A stretch of DNA of 64,000 bases, from positions 1-64,000 of the forward strand of contig NZ_JAFFJV010000021.1 in assembly GCF_016924645.1 (NCBI RefSeq). The letters are read 5' to 3'. A program made the position numbers and the translations under genes. The stretch's first letter is position 1. Every line of letters begins with the position of its first letter. Of this stretch, positions 15,703-23,838 are shown in pieces. The notes under the pieces are model-generated. The model was given only the letters and a program-made list of their open reading frames with translations, was not told where the DNA came from and did not search any database. Origin of the DNA: Rufibacter psychrotolerans. GTDB lineage: Bacteria > Bacteroidota > Bacteroidia > Cytophagales > Hymenobacteraceae.

Positions 15703-15723
15703 TTATCAACACCCTGTGGATAA
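15703..15723. promoter_or_regulatory. Head-to-head pair of DnaA-box-like words
   Basis: TTATCAACA (15703-15711, one mismatch) and TGTGGATAA (15715-15723, perfect complement of TTATCCACA) face each other across three bases in an AT-rich gap between divergent genes. A perfect 9-mer is expected about once per two such windows by chance, so the pairing, not the single word, is the evidence. Confidence 0.3.
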
Positions 15724-15802
15724 AACTAACCACAATAGCATTGTTTTCCCCATTGTGGTTTTTCCCGGAATTTGCCGTATTTTAAGAGATGGAGTATAAG
15801 GT

Positions 15803-17698
15803 ATGAAGACGGCCAGTACAAGTTTCAGGTACCCCAGGCTGCTGTTGCTGCTGGCAATGGCGTGCTGGTGCACTTGCTTTACAGCCGTTGCCCAGGAAAC
15901 CCCGCCCGTTTCCAAACCAGACTCCGTCCAGGCCCCTGCCGATACTACCAACCCCAAAAGCTTCCTGCAGTCGCTCAAGCGCATTAGCCAGAAGAAGACG
16001 CTCTTTGGCCGGGCCGTGAAAGCGCTGGTGGTCCTGAAGCCCCGAAGAGTTGATGGGCCAATAGAGAACGAACTGCTGCCCCAGGCCCACGAGAAGCACA
16101 ACTACAAGGTAGTGCGCAGCATTTACTTCAAGCGGCTGGACGCTTTTGGTTACTCCATCCATGACACGCTGGCCCTGCCCGACAATGCTTTTGAGCGGCT
16201 GGGCAACGCCCTGCACATGCGCACCAAGCAGGGCCTGCTGCGCAACCAGATCCTGTTCAAGGAGGGCGATCTGCTGGAACCCCTGGCCCTGTCTGAATCG
16301 GAGCGTTTGCTGCGTCAGACGGCCTACCTCCTGGACGCCCGCGTGCTGGTGAACGACTCCACTTCCACCAGAGACAGCGTGGACATTGTCATCATTACCA
16401 AAGACGTCTTCAGCATCAGCGGGTCGGGCTCGGCCAGTACCTCGGGCACCCGCCTGGCCCTGCGCGACATCAACTTCATGGGCGTGGGACACCAGATCAG
16501 GACCAGTTACCGGTTTGGACTGTCAGAGCCGCAAAGCTGGCAGTTCTCGGGGAGCTACTTTATCCAGAACATCTCCAACACGTTTATCTCGGCGGAGTTG
16601 CTCTACCAGAACACCCATTACTACAAGCAGCAGAGCATCAGCTTCCGGCGTGATTTCTTCGCCACCAATACCCGCTATGCTGGCGGAGCCTCGGCGGGCT
16701 GGTACCAGACCCTGCAGCCCAACTACTATGAAGAGGACCCTCAGCAGCCCGACCAGCCCATTCCGCACACGCCCCTGGACTACAACATCCAGGACTTCTG
16801 GATAGGCCGCTCGTTCGGGCTGAAGTCGTATGACCTGGCCCAGGAAAACCCGAGCCGGCTCATTACGGCGGCCCGGTTCATGAACATCAAATACACCCAG
16901 GGAAGCCTGCCCACCATGCAAAGCGCCCGGCTTTACCTTACTTCCTTTGGGTACAGCTTTAGAAGGTATTACAAAGACCAGTACCTGTTTGGGTTTGGTA
17001 GAACGGAGGATATTCCGGCGGGCAACCTGCTGGCCATCACGGCCGGGTTTGAGGACGGGGCGCTCAAGAACCGCCTCTACCTGGGCGTGAAAGGCGCCTT
17101 TGGCAAGTACCAGCCCAGCTTTGGCTACCTTTACGGCGGCCTGGAGTATGGCAGCTACCGGCACAACAACTCCTGGGAGCAGGGGGTGCTCACCTCAGAG
17201 GCGCTGTACTTCACGCCTTTGTACCGGCTGCGCAACTGGCGCTGGCGGCACTTCCTCTGGAACCGCACCGCCATAGGCATGCGCCGCCCCGATTTGTTTG
17301 CCCTGGACATTGACCAGGAAGACGGCATCAGGGGCTTTAGCTCGGCCACGGTGCGGGGCTACCGTAAGTTTGTGCTCAACTACGAGACCAACCTGTTTAC
17401 CCCGCTAAGCCTGCTGGGCTTCCGGTTGGCCCTGGTAGGCTTTGCCGATGCGGCCTGGCTTACCAGCACCCAGAACAAGTCGCCTCTCAAGGAAAAGCCG
17501 TACACCGGTTTTGGGCTGGGCCTGCGTTTCAGGAACGAGTACTTCACGTTTAACACCATCCAGATCCTGCTGGGCTATTATCCGCGCCTGCCCGAAGTCA
17601 ACGGGCAGCAGGACTTCAAGATCTTCCAGACCACCCGGCAGTACTATGACTTCAACGACCTGAGGTTTACCCAGCCGCTGATCTCTGAATTCAGGTAG
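15803..17698 (+). CDS. Outer-membrane beta-barrel protein with an N-terminal POTRA-like region
   Basis: A 631-residue exported protein. The signal peptide spans about residues 1-32 (RYPRLLLLLAMACWCTCFTA, cut after AVAQ). Residues about 95-205 look like a POTRA-type domain (VVRSIYFKRLDAFG..., LLRQTAYLLDARVLV, VDIVIITKDVFS). From about 215 to the end there are alternating amphipathic strands rich in Tyr/Trp/Gly, starting with INFMGVGHQIRTSYRFG, and closing with a strand ending PLISEFR. This resembles the BamA/TamA/surface-antigen superfamily and may assemble or export envelope proteins. Which branch it belongs to is unclear. It is upstream of, but 161 nt from, the T9SS cargo gene. Confidence 0.75.
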   Translation: MKTASTSFRYPRLLLLLAMACWCTCFTAVAQETPPVSKPDSVQAPADTTNPKSFLQSLKRISQKKTLFGRAVKALVVLKPRRVDGPIENELLPQAHEKHNYKVVRSIYFKRLDAFGYSIHDTLALPDNAFERLGNALHMRTKQGLLRNQILFKEGDLLEPLALSESERLLRQTAYLLDARVLVNDSTSTRDSVDIVIITKDVFSISGSGSASTSGTRLALRDINFMGVGHQIRTSYRFGLSEPQSWQFSGSYFIQNISNTFISAELLYQNTHYYKQQSISFRRDFFATNTRYAGGASAGWYQTLQPNYYEEDPQQPDQPIPHTPLDYNIQDFWIGRSFGLKSYDLAQENPSRLITAARFMNIKYTQGSLPTMQSARLYLTSFGYSFRRYYKDQYLFGFGRTEDIPAGNLLAITAGFEDGALKNRLYLGVKGAFGKYQPSFGYLYGGLEYGSYRHNNSWEQGVLTSEALYFTPLYRLRNWRWRHFLWNRTAIGMRRPDLFALDIDQEDGIRGFSSATVRGYRKFVLNYETNLFTPLSLLGFRLALVGFADAAWLTSTQNKSPLKEKPYTGFGLGLRFRNEYFTFNTIQILLGYYPRLPEVNGQQDFKIFQTTRQYYDFNDLRFTQPLISEFR

Positions 17699-17737
17699 CG
17701 TTTTGGGCCTATTTTCCTGAAAATGCCTTGTTTCGGC
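17699..17737. repeat. Dispersed palindrome after the barrel gene
   Basis: gcgttttgggcctattttcc then tgaaaatgccttgtttcgg, starting at the base after the stop codon. Confidence 0.6.
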
Positions 17738-17859
17738 TATATGGTATTGAAATAAGCAACATTTTTCTTAATATCACCCTAGAGTCATCCTTGTAGCCTA
17801 ACGCCCTCTTTACCACCCTACAGGCTCGTCCACTGGTCTAACGCTGAACGCCATAGAAA

Positions 17860-20800
17860 ATGAAGTTACCCCCTTACATTTTCAAGACCCTCTGCTTGTG
17901 CCTTCTGCTGCTAGGGCACTTGGGTACGGCGGCCCAAAGCACCTCCAACAAAGGCCGGGATTTCTGGCTGGGCTACATGGCGCACATCCAGAACGAGTCC
18001 GGGACCAATCCGCAGGGCGGCATCTCGCAGATGAACCTGTATGTCACCTCAGACGTGGCCACCACCGTGCGGATCTCGGTGGGGCAGGCTCCGGCCTCTT
18101 CGCACCAGGTAGCCGCCAACGCGGTCACGGTCATTCCCATCAGCCCATCGGTGGCGTACGTGGGTTCCAGCGAGGTCATTGAGAACAAGGCCATACACGT
18201 CACCTCTGATGCGGCGGTGGTGGTCTACGCCCACATTTACCACCTCAATAAATCGGGGGCCACCCTGGTGCTGCCTTCCAACACGCTGGGGCGCTCCTAC
18301 TACGCCATCAGTTACACCCAGAGCGATCTGTCAGATTCCCGGGCGGCCTCCCAGTTGATGGTGGTGGCCCTGGAAGACAACACTACCATTGAGATCACGC
18401 CCACGGCCCCCACGCTGGGCGGCCAACCGGCGGGCAGAACGTTTTCGCCGCCCCGGCCCCTGAGGAAGGGCGAAGTGTACCAGGTGCGCTCCAGGCAGGA
18501 CCTCACGGGCACCAAGATAGAATCGGTAGACGCGGGGCTGGGCTCCTGCAAGCGCATCGCGGTTTTCTCGGGCAGTTCGTACACCGCCATCCCCGAGCCG
18601 TTTACCTGCCCCGACATGCTCAGCGGCGACAACCTGTACCAGCAGCTCTACCCGGTGAGCGCCTGGGGCAAAAACTTTGTCACCGCGCCTTTCCTGAGCA
18701 GGTCTGCCGGGGACATCTACCGGGTACTGGCTGCCGAGGACAACACCGTGGTCACCGTCAACGGCCGTTCCTCCACCATTCACCGGGGGCAGTTCCATGA
18801 GTTTGAGAACCAGACCGCCAACTACATCTCGGCCTCCAAGCCGGTGCAGGTGACCCATTACACCAAGTCGCAGTCCTGCGATGACGTGCTCAGCGACCCC
18901 GACATGGTGCTGGTGAACCCGGTGGAGCAGACCCTGAACAGCATCACCCTGTATTCCTCGCCCAATTTTCAGATTTCGAGCCATTTTATCAATATCACCA
19001 TGAAAACGGCCAACGTGGGTTCCTTCCGGCTAGACGGCCGGCCAGTGCCGTTTTCCCCGGTGCCTGCCAACCCGGCCTACTCCTACTCGCAGAACCGGGT
19101 GGCCAGCGGCAACCACACCCTCACCGCCGACAGCGGCTTCAACGCTTCGGCCTACGGGTTAGGGAACTATGAATCATACGCCTACTCGGCGGGGGCCAAC
19201 GTCACCAACCTCAACCAGAACATCACGGTGCTGTCAGACAGCCTCTGCGAGGGGCGCAGCATTCGGTTCAAAGGCTTTGCGGTGTACCAGCCCCTGTCCT
19301 GGAAGTGGTATTTTGGCGATGGCTCCACCTCAGACGAGCAGAACCCCACCCACGCTTTTCCCAGGGCGGGCAAGTTCACGGTCTCCCTGGTCACCACCAA
19401 ATCCAACGGCAACGACTGCGACTCGCAGGATTCTACCTATATAGAGGTGGAGGTGTTCCCCAACCCCAAGGCAGACTTTGCCTATGACGTGGCCTGCTCC
19501 AATGACAGCACCCGCTTCACAGATAAAACCCAGCTCGGTTCGGGCAGCCTCAAGGAATGGCGCTGGGATTTTGGCGACGGCACCACCTCTACCAGGCAGA
19601 ACCCCAGCCATAAGTTTAAGAGCCCCGGCACGTACAACGTCAGGCTTACCGTCACCAGTCAGGGCTCCTGCGTGAGCGACACCACCCGGCAGGTGACCAT
19701 CCTGGCCCCGCCTGCGGCTCGCTTCAACTGGAACAAAGTCTGCGACAAGGAAGAAATGGCGTTCCAGGACCAGACTACCGTGCCGCAGGGCACCGTGGCG
19801 CGCTGGGAGTGGGACTTTGGCGACGGCTCCTCCCGAAGTTCGGCACAGAACCCCAGGCACCTCTTCCCGCAGCCGGGCACCTACACTGTGCAGCTGAAGG
19901 CCTTCTCCAGCCAGGGCTGCGTAGACTCTACCCGGCAAACCGTGGTGGTGAACCCCAGACCCGTGGCCGCCTTCACCCTGCCCGACCTCTGCGTGCAGGA
20001 CGAGGCCGTTTTCCAGAACCAGTCCACCCTGGCCTCGGGCAACATGACCTTCCGCTGGGACTTTGGCGACGGTACGTTTTCTACCCAGCGCACGCCGCGC
20101 CACCGCTTCACCCGCGAGGGCGACTATACCGTGAAACTGGTGGTGACCTCAGACCAAGGTTGCCAGGACAGCGTTTCCCACACCTTCACCATTAACGCGG
20201 CCCAGCCGGTGGCTGCCTTTACGGCTTCCTCGTTCTGCCAGGAGCAGGGCGTCACCTTTACAGATGCCAGTACCATCTCTTTTGGCAAGATTCTGCGGCG
20301 GCGCTGGAGTTTTGGGGATGGCACCTCTTCTGAGGAGCTTACTCCCCGGCACCAATACACGCAACCGGGCACTTACCAGGTTACCCTGCAGGTGTGGTCT
20401 GGCCTGGTCTGCACCAACTCCGTGACCAAGACCATTGCGGTGCTCCCTAACCCGGCCTCCAGCTTTACGGCCCCCACGGTTTGCCAGGGCACCGAGACCC
20501 CATTCACCAACACCACCAATGCCAGGGGCAGCGGCACCCTCGCGTACCGCTGGGACTTCGGGGACGGCACTACCTCCACCGCTGCCAGCCCAGCCCACCG
20601 GTACGCCGCGCCTGGCACCTACCAGGTCACCCTGGCGGTGACCGGGGCCAACGGTTGCGCCCAGACCTTCTCCGCCCCGGTGACCGTGACGCCTACTCCC
20701 AAAACGGACTTCTCGCCCACGGTGGGCTGCGTGGCCAGCGCCGTTACGTTCCAGGACATGACCAGCCTGGCCAGCGGCAGGCTTACCTCCTGGGCCTGGG

Positions 20801-21684
20801 ACTTTGGCGACGGGGCTACCGCTACGGTGCAGAACCCGTCGCACCAGTACGCCCGGGCGGGCACGTACACAGTGCGGCTTACCACCACCTCAGAGCTGGG
20901 CTGCGCCAACACCGTGACCAAAACCATCCAGATTGCCCCCGTTCCGGTGGCCCAGGCCGGGCCAGACCAGCTTATCTGCGGCAGCACCTTCACTACGCTG
21001 GCCGCCAACGCGCCGGCGCCGGCTACCGGGCTCTGGACGGTGGTGCGGGGCGCGGGCGGTTCCTTCTCCAACCCCACCAGTCCCACATCGGGCTTTACCG
21101 GCACCCTGAATGAGACCTACGTGCTGCGCTGGACCGTGAGCAGCAGCCCCTGCGCCAACGCGGTGGACGAGGTGGAAATCAAGTTGATGCCCACGCCGCA
21201 GGTAGACGCCGGGCGCGACCTTCTGCTGGTGGAAGGCGAGAGCGTGACCCTGCAGGGCAGCGGCCAGGGTGCCCTTTCCTGGAGCCCGGCCACGGGGGTA
21301 AGCAATGCCACCATCGGTACCCCCATGGTGACTCCCCTGGAAACCACCACCTATTACCTCAACGTGGTCTCGGCGGCGGGTTGCCCCAACCAGGACAGCG
21401 TGAAAGTGACCGTGATCAAGCGGCTGCAGATTCCTACTGCTTTCTCGCCCAACGGCGACGGACAGAATGATACCTGGGTCTTGGAGGGAATTCAGGATTA
21501 CCCTAACATCCTGATTGAGATCTACAACCGCTGGGGGCAGGTGGTGTACTCCACCCGCGGGTACCCTTCGCCCTGGGACGGCAAACGGAACGGCAGTGAC
21601 CTGCCCATTGGCGCGTACTATTACCTGATAGACCCCAGCAACGGCCGGCCCAAGATCTCGGGGCCGCTCACCATTCTGCGCTAA
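17860..21684 (+). CDS. Giant PKD-repeat protein with type-B T9SS sorting domain
   Basis: A 1274-residue cell-surface or secreted protein. It begins with a signal peptide (about 1-26, ending GTAAQS), followed by a region resembling the IgGFc-binding N-terminal domain (about 27-450). Seven PKD repeats follow, each with a (W/Y)xFGDG core (near residues 486, 569, 651, 734, 816, 902 and 985) and a closing N-P-x-H-x-(F/Y) turn. An Ig-like segment comes next, and the C-terminus is the gliding-associated type-B T9SS domain: AFSPNGDGQNDTW, IYNRWGQVVY, WDGKRNGSDLPIGAYYY. Such proteins serve as adhesins or motility components. The PorP/SprF gene begins 12 nt downstream, which fits the known need of type-B cargo for an SprF-like partner. 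Confidence 0.92.
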   Translation: MKLPPYIFKTLCLCLLLLGHLGTAAQSTSNKGRDFWLGYMAHIQNESGTNPQGGISQMNLYVTSDVATTVRISVGQAPASSHQVAANAVTVIPISPSVAYVGSSEVIENKAIHVTSDAAVVVYAHIYHLNKSGATLVLPSNTLGRSYYAISYTQSDLSDSRAASQLMVVALEDNTTIEITPTAPTLGGQPAGRTFSPPRPLRKGEVYQVRSRQDLTGTKIESVDAGLGSCKRIAVFSGSSYTAIPEPFTCPDMLSGDNLYQQLYPVSAWGKNFVTAPFLSRSAGDIYRVLAAEDNTVVTVNGRSSTIHRGQFHEFENQTANYISASKPVQVTHYTKSQSCDDVLSDPDMVLVNPVEQTLNSITLYSSPNFQISSHFINITMKTANVGSFRLDGRPVPFSPVPANPAYSYSQNRVASGNHTLTADSGFNASAYGLGNYESYAYSAGANVTNLNQNITVLSDSLCEGRSIRFKGFAVYQPLSWKWYFGDGSTSDEQNPTHAFPRAGKFTVSLVTTKSNGNDCDSQDSTYIEVEVFPNPKADFAYDVACSNDSTRFTDKTQLGSGSLKEWRWDFGDGTTSTRQNPSHKFKSPGTYNVRLTVTSQGSCVSDTTRQVTILAPPAARFNWNKVCDKEEMAFQDQTTVPQGTVARWEWDFGDGSSRSSAQNPRHLFPQPGTYTVQLKAFSSQGCVDSTRQTVVVNPRPVAAFTLPDLCVQDEAVFQNQSTLASGNMTFRWDFGDGTFSTQRTPRHRFTREGDYTVKLVVTSDQGCQDSVSHTFTINAAQPVAAFTASSFCQEQGVTFTDASTISFGKILRRRWSFGDGTSSEELTPRHQYTQPGTYQVTLQVWSGLVCTNSVTKTIAVLPNPASSFTAPTVCQGTETPFTNTTNARGSGTLAYRWDFGDGTTSTAASPAHRYAAPGTYQVTLAVTGANGCAQTFSAPVTVTPTPKTDFSPTVGCVASAVTFQDMTSLASGRLTSWAWDFGDGATATVQNPSHQYARAGTYTVRLTTTSELGCANTVTKTIQIAPVPVAQAGPDQLICGSTFTTLAANAPAPATGLWTVVRGAGGSFSNPTSPTSGFTGTLNETYVLRWTVSSSPCANAVDEVEIKLMPTPQVDAGRDLLLVEGESVTLQGSGQGALSWSPATGVSNATIGTPMVTPLETTTYYLNVVSAAGCPNQDSVKVTVIKRLQIPTAFSPNGDGQNDTWVLEGIQDYPNILIEIYNRWGQVVYSTRGYPSPWDGKRNGSDLPIGAYYYLIDPSNGRPKISGPLTILR

Positions 21685-21696
21685 CCAGCCAAGCCC

Positions 21697-22728
21697 ATGA
21701 ACCTAAGACGCCTGCTTCTGCTTTGCCTGGTTTTGCTTCCCCTGCTGGTGGGGGGGCAGCAGATCCCGCATTACAGCCAGTACATGCTCAACCCGGTGCT
21801 CATGAACCCAGCCGTGAGCGGCACCGACAACTACCTGGATGTGCGGGCCGGTTACCGCAACCAGTGGGTGGGCCTGGAGGGCGCGCCCACGTCCTATTAC
21901 CTGAGCGGGCACATGCCGCTTTCCCGCCTGGACTACATCACGCCGCCCACCACTTTCCGCCCGCAGGCGGCTACCCAGACCCGGCACAAGGCCCGCTGGC
22001 GGCCCGAGCACCGCAGCACCGCCCAGAAAGCCCGGCCGCACCACGGCATTGGTCTGCTGGTGCAGGCCGACAAGGCCGCCGGCCTGAAGCGCACCGAGTT
22101 CCAGGTACTGTACGCCTACCACCAGCCCATCAGCCCCACCCTTAAGCTGGCGGCGGGGCTGGCCGCCGGGCTCACCCAGTTTGGCCTGAACCGCGACCGG
22201 CTCACCTTCGGGAGCCCCGGTGACCCGGTGATCAACGCCGACGAGTACAACCGGCTCTTGCCCAACGTGGGCGTGGGGGTCTTGCTCTACAGCAACCGGT
22301 TCCTGGCGGGCGCCTCGGTGGTGCAGGTGCTGCCCACGCCGTTCAGTTTCCGCGACACCCGCCCGGCTACGCCCGCCCGGCAGCAACGGCACTTCTTCGC
22401 GCACGGCGGCTACCGGTTTGCGGCCAACCGGCACATCAGCGTCATGCCCTCGGTGGTGGTGAAGTACGCCGGTCCCAGTCCGCTGGCGGTGGACCTCAAC
22501 GCCAAGGTCTTCTGGCGCGACCAGTTCTGGGTGGGCGGCTCTTACCGGTTCCAGGATGCGGCCGTGCTCATGGCGGGCTTTCAGTACAAGCAGAAGTTTC
22601 ACCTGGGCTACGCCTATGACCTTACCACCTCGGGCCTGAACCAGGTGAGCTACGGGTCGCATGAGCTGGTGCTGGGCCTCATGCTGCGCAACCGCCGCTC
22701 CATCTATTCCCCCTCTCAGTACTGGTAA
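21697..22728 (+). CDS. PorP/SprF family type IX secretion membrane protein
   Basis: A 343-residue outer-membrane barrel with a short signal peptide (LRRLLLLCLVLLPLLVGG, cut near GGQ). It has the family's opening motif, QQIPHYSQYMLNPVLMNPAVSG, early in the mature protein, then about a dozen strands and a terminal aromatic residue (SPSQYW). PorP/SprF paralogues pair one-to-one with large cargo proteins and, for type-B signals, are needed for their secretion or attachment (known from Flavobacterium). It lies 12 nt after the PKD cargo gene and is surely co-transcribed. It carries a Pro/Arg/His-rich insert near residues 88-115 that looks like an extended loop. Confidence 0.94.
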   Translation: MNLRRLLLLCLVLLPLLVGGQQIPHYSQYMLNPVLMNPAVSGTDNYLDVRAGYRNQWVGLEGAPTSYYLSGHMPLSRLDYITPPTTFRPQAATQTRHKARWRPEHRSTAQKARPHHGIGLLVQADKAAGLKRTEFQVLYAYHQPISPTLKLAAGLAAGLTQFGLNRDRLTFGSPGDPVINADEYNRLLPNVGVGVLLYSNRFLAGASVVQVLPTPFSFRDTRPATPARQQRHFFAHGGYRFAANRHISVMPSVVVKYAGPSPLAVDLNAKVFWRDQFWVGGSYRFQDAAVLMAGFQYKQKFHLGYAYDLTTSGLNQVSYGSHELVLGLMLRNRRSIYSPSQYW

Positions 22729-22739
22729 GAGCGTTTGGG

Positions 22740-22772
22740 GGCTGTTTTCCTAAAAAGGACCTCAAAACAGCC
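22740..22772 (+). repeat. Dispersed palindrome / possible terminator after porP
   Basis: GGCTGTTTT (22740-22748) pairs exactly with AAAACAGCC (22764-22772). It begins 11 nt after the stop codon. There is no T-run, so use as an intrinsic terminator is uncertain. Confidence 0.6.
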
Positions 22773-22851
22773 TGGTCCGCCTTGCGGTCTGGATGCCGAA
22801 GCTACCCATATCCCCTTTTCCGGCAGGTGAGCGCCTGCGGATACCCTTCCG

Positions 22852-22885
22852 TTTTGGGCCCGTTTTAGGCAAAACGGGCCCAAAA
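22852..22885. repeat. Dispersed palindrome, 15-bp perfect stem
   Basis: TTTTGGGCCCGTTTT (22852-22866), loop aggc, AAAACGGGCCCAAAA (22871-22885). This is the second family member in one 190-nt gap. Confidence 0.75.
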
Positions 22886-22914
22886 AGAAACTGCGGTAAA
22901 ACTTTGCTTTGCCG

Positions 22915-22946
22915 TTGATAGGTGCCGCCTAGATTCTATACCTTTG
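22915..22946 (+). promoter_or_regulatory. Promoter of the S1-domain gene operon
   Basis: TTG (22915-22917), 21 nt, then TACCTTTG (22939-22946), a very good Bacteroidota promoter. It lies downstream of the GTG at 22922 and so fixes the start of the next gene at ATG 22973. Confidence 0.7.
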
Positions 22947-22972
22947 CTTTTACCTTTAACCCTTTATTTGGT

Positions 22973-23806
22973 ATGCTGCACTTAGGCGATTACAACTACC
23001 TGGAGATCTTGCGCGAGCTGGAACACGGCGTTTACTTAGGCTCTGACGACGGCGATGTCTTGCTGCCCCGCAAGTACGTGCCCGAGGGCAGCCGCCCCGG
23101 CGACATGGTCTCCGTGTTTGTGTACCGCGACTCTGAGGACCGCCTGATTGCCACCACTCTGGAGCCCAAGGCCAAAGTAGACCAGTTTGCCTGCCTGCAG
23201 GTGCGCGACGTGAACAACTTCGGCGCTTTCCTGGACTGGGGCCTGGAGAAGGACCTGTTTGTGCCCTACAAAAACCAGCACGACGCCCTGCACCCCGGCC
23301 AGTGGACCCTGGTGTACGTGTACCTAGACGAGAACTCAGACCGCCTGGTGGGCTCCACCAAACTAGGCCCTTTCCTCAGCTACGAACCCATTACGCTGGA
23401 CGAAGGAGAGGAAGTGCAGCTCCTGATTGGCCCCGAGAAAGCCCTGGGCTACCAGGTGATCGTGAACAACAGTTACCTGGGCATGCTGTACCGCAACGAG
23501 GTGTTCCGCCCCCTGGAGCCTGGCGCGTACACCACCGGGTACGTGAAGAAAGTACGAGAAGACAACAAGCTAGACGTAAGCCTGCAGAAGCAAGGCTACG
23601 ACGAAGTGGAGCAAGCCGCCCAAACCATTCTGCAGAAACTCAAGGCAAACGGGGGCCACCTTCCGCTCACCGACAAAAGCGCGCCTGATCTGATTTACCA
23701 GACCCTGGGTATGAGCAAGAAGACCTTCAAGAAAGCAATTGGCGCCCTCTACAAGAAAGGCACGGTGCAGTTGCAGCCCGAAGGCATTCAGCTGACTTCT
23801 TCCTGA
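22973..23806 (+). CDS. S1-type RNA-binding protein, CvfB-like
   Basis: A 277-residue cytoplasmic protein made of consecutive S1/OB-fold domains and a C-terminal winged-helix-like segment (DLIYQTLGMSKKTFKKAIGAL, near 230-250). Motifs such as VRDVNNFGAFLDWGLEKDLFVP (about 70-92) and LDVSLQKQGYDE are typical of the CvfB family (COG2996), whose members are associated with virulence-gene and RNA regulation in Firmicutes. I chose ATG 22973 rather than the longer GTG frame (22922) because a strong promoter lies at 22915-22946, and the usual CvfB N-terminus (LGDYNYLEI...) begins here. It is followed after 32 nt by the DUF5916 gene. Confidence 0.88.
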   Translation: MLHLGDYNYLEILRELEHGVYLGSDDGDVLLPRKYVPEGSRPGDMVSVFVYRDSEDRLIATTLEPKAKVDQFACLQVRDVNNFGAFLDWGLEKDLFVPYKNQHDALHPGQWTLVYVYLDENSDRLVGSTKLGPFLSYEPITLDEGEEVQLLIGPEKALGYQVIVNNSYLGMLYRNEVFRPLEPGAYTTGYVKKVREDNKLDVSLQKQGYDEVEQAAQTILQKLKANGGHLPLTDKSAPDLIYQTLGMSKKTFKKAIGALYKKGTVQLQPEGIQLTSS

Positions 23807-23838
23807 GCAACATTCTCACCGGTAGCTCTTCCACCTAC

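Noticed and set aside
22922..22972. Longer GTG start for the S1-domain gene
   Set aside because: It lies inside a good promoter (22915-22946).
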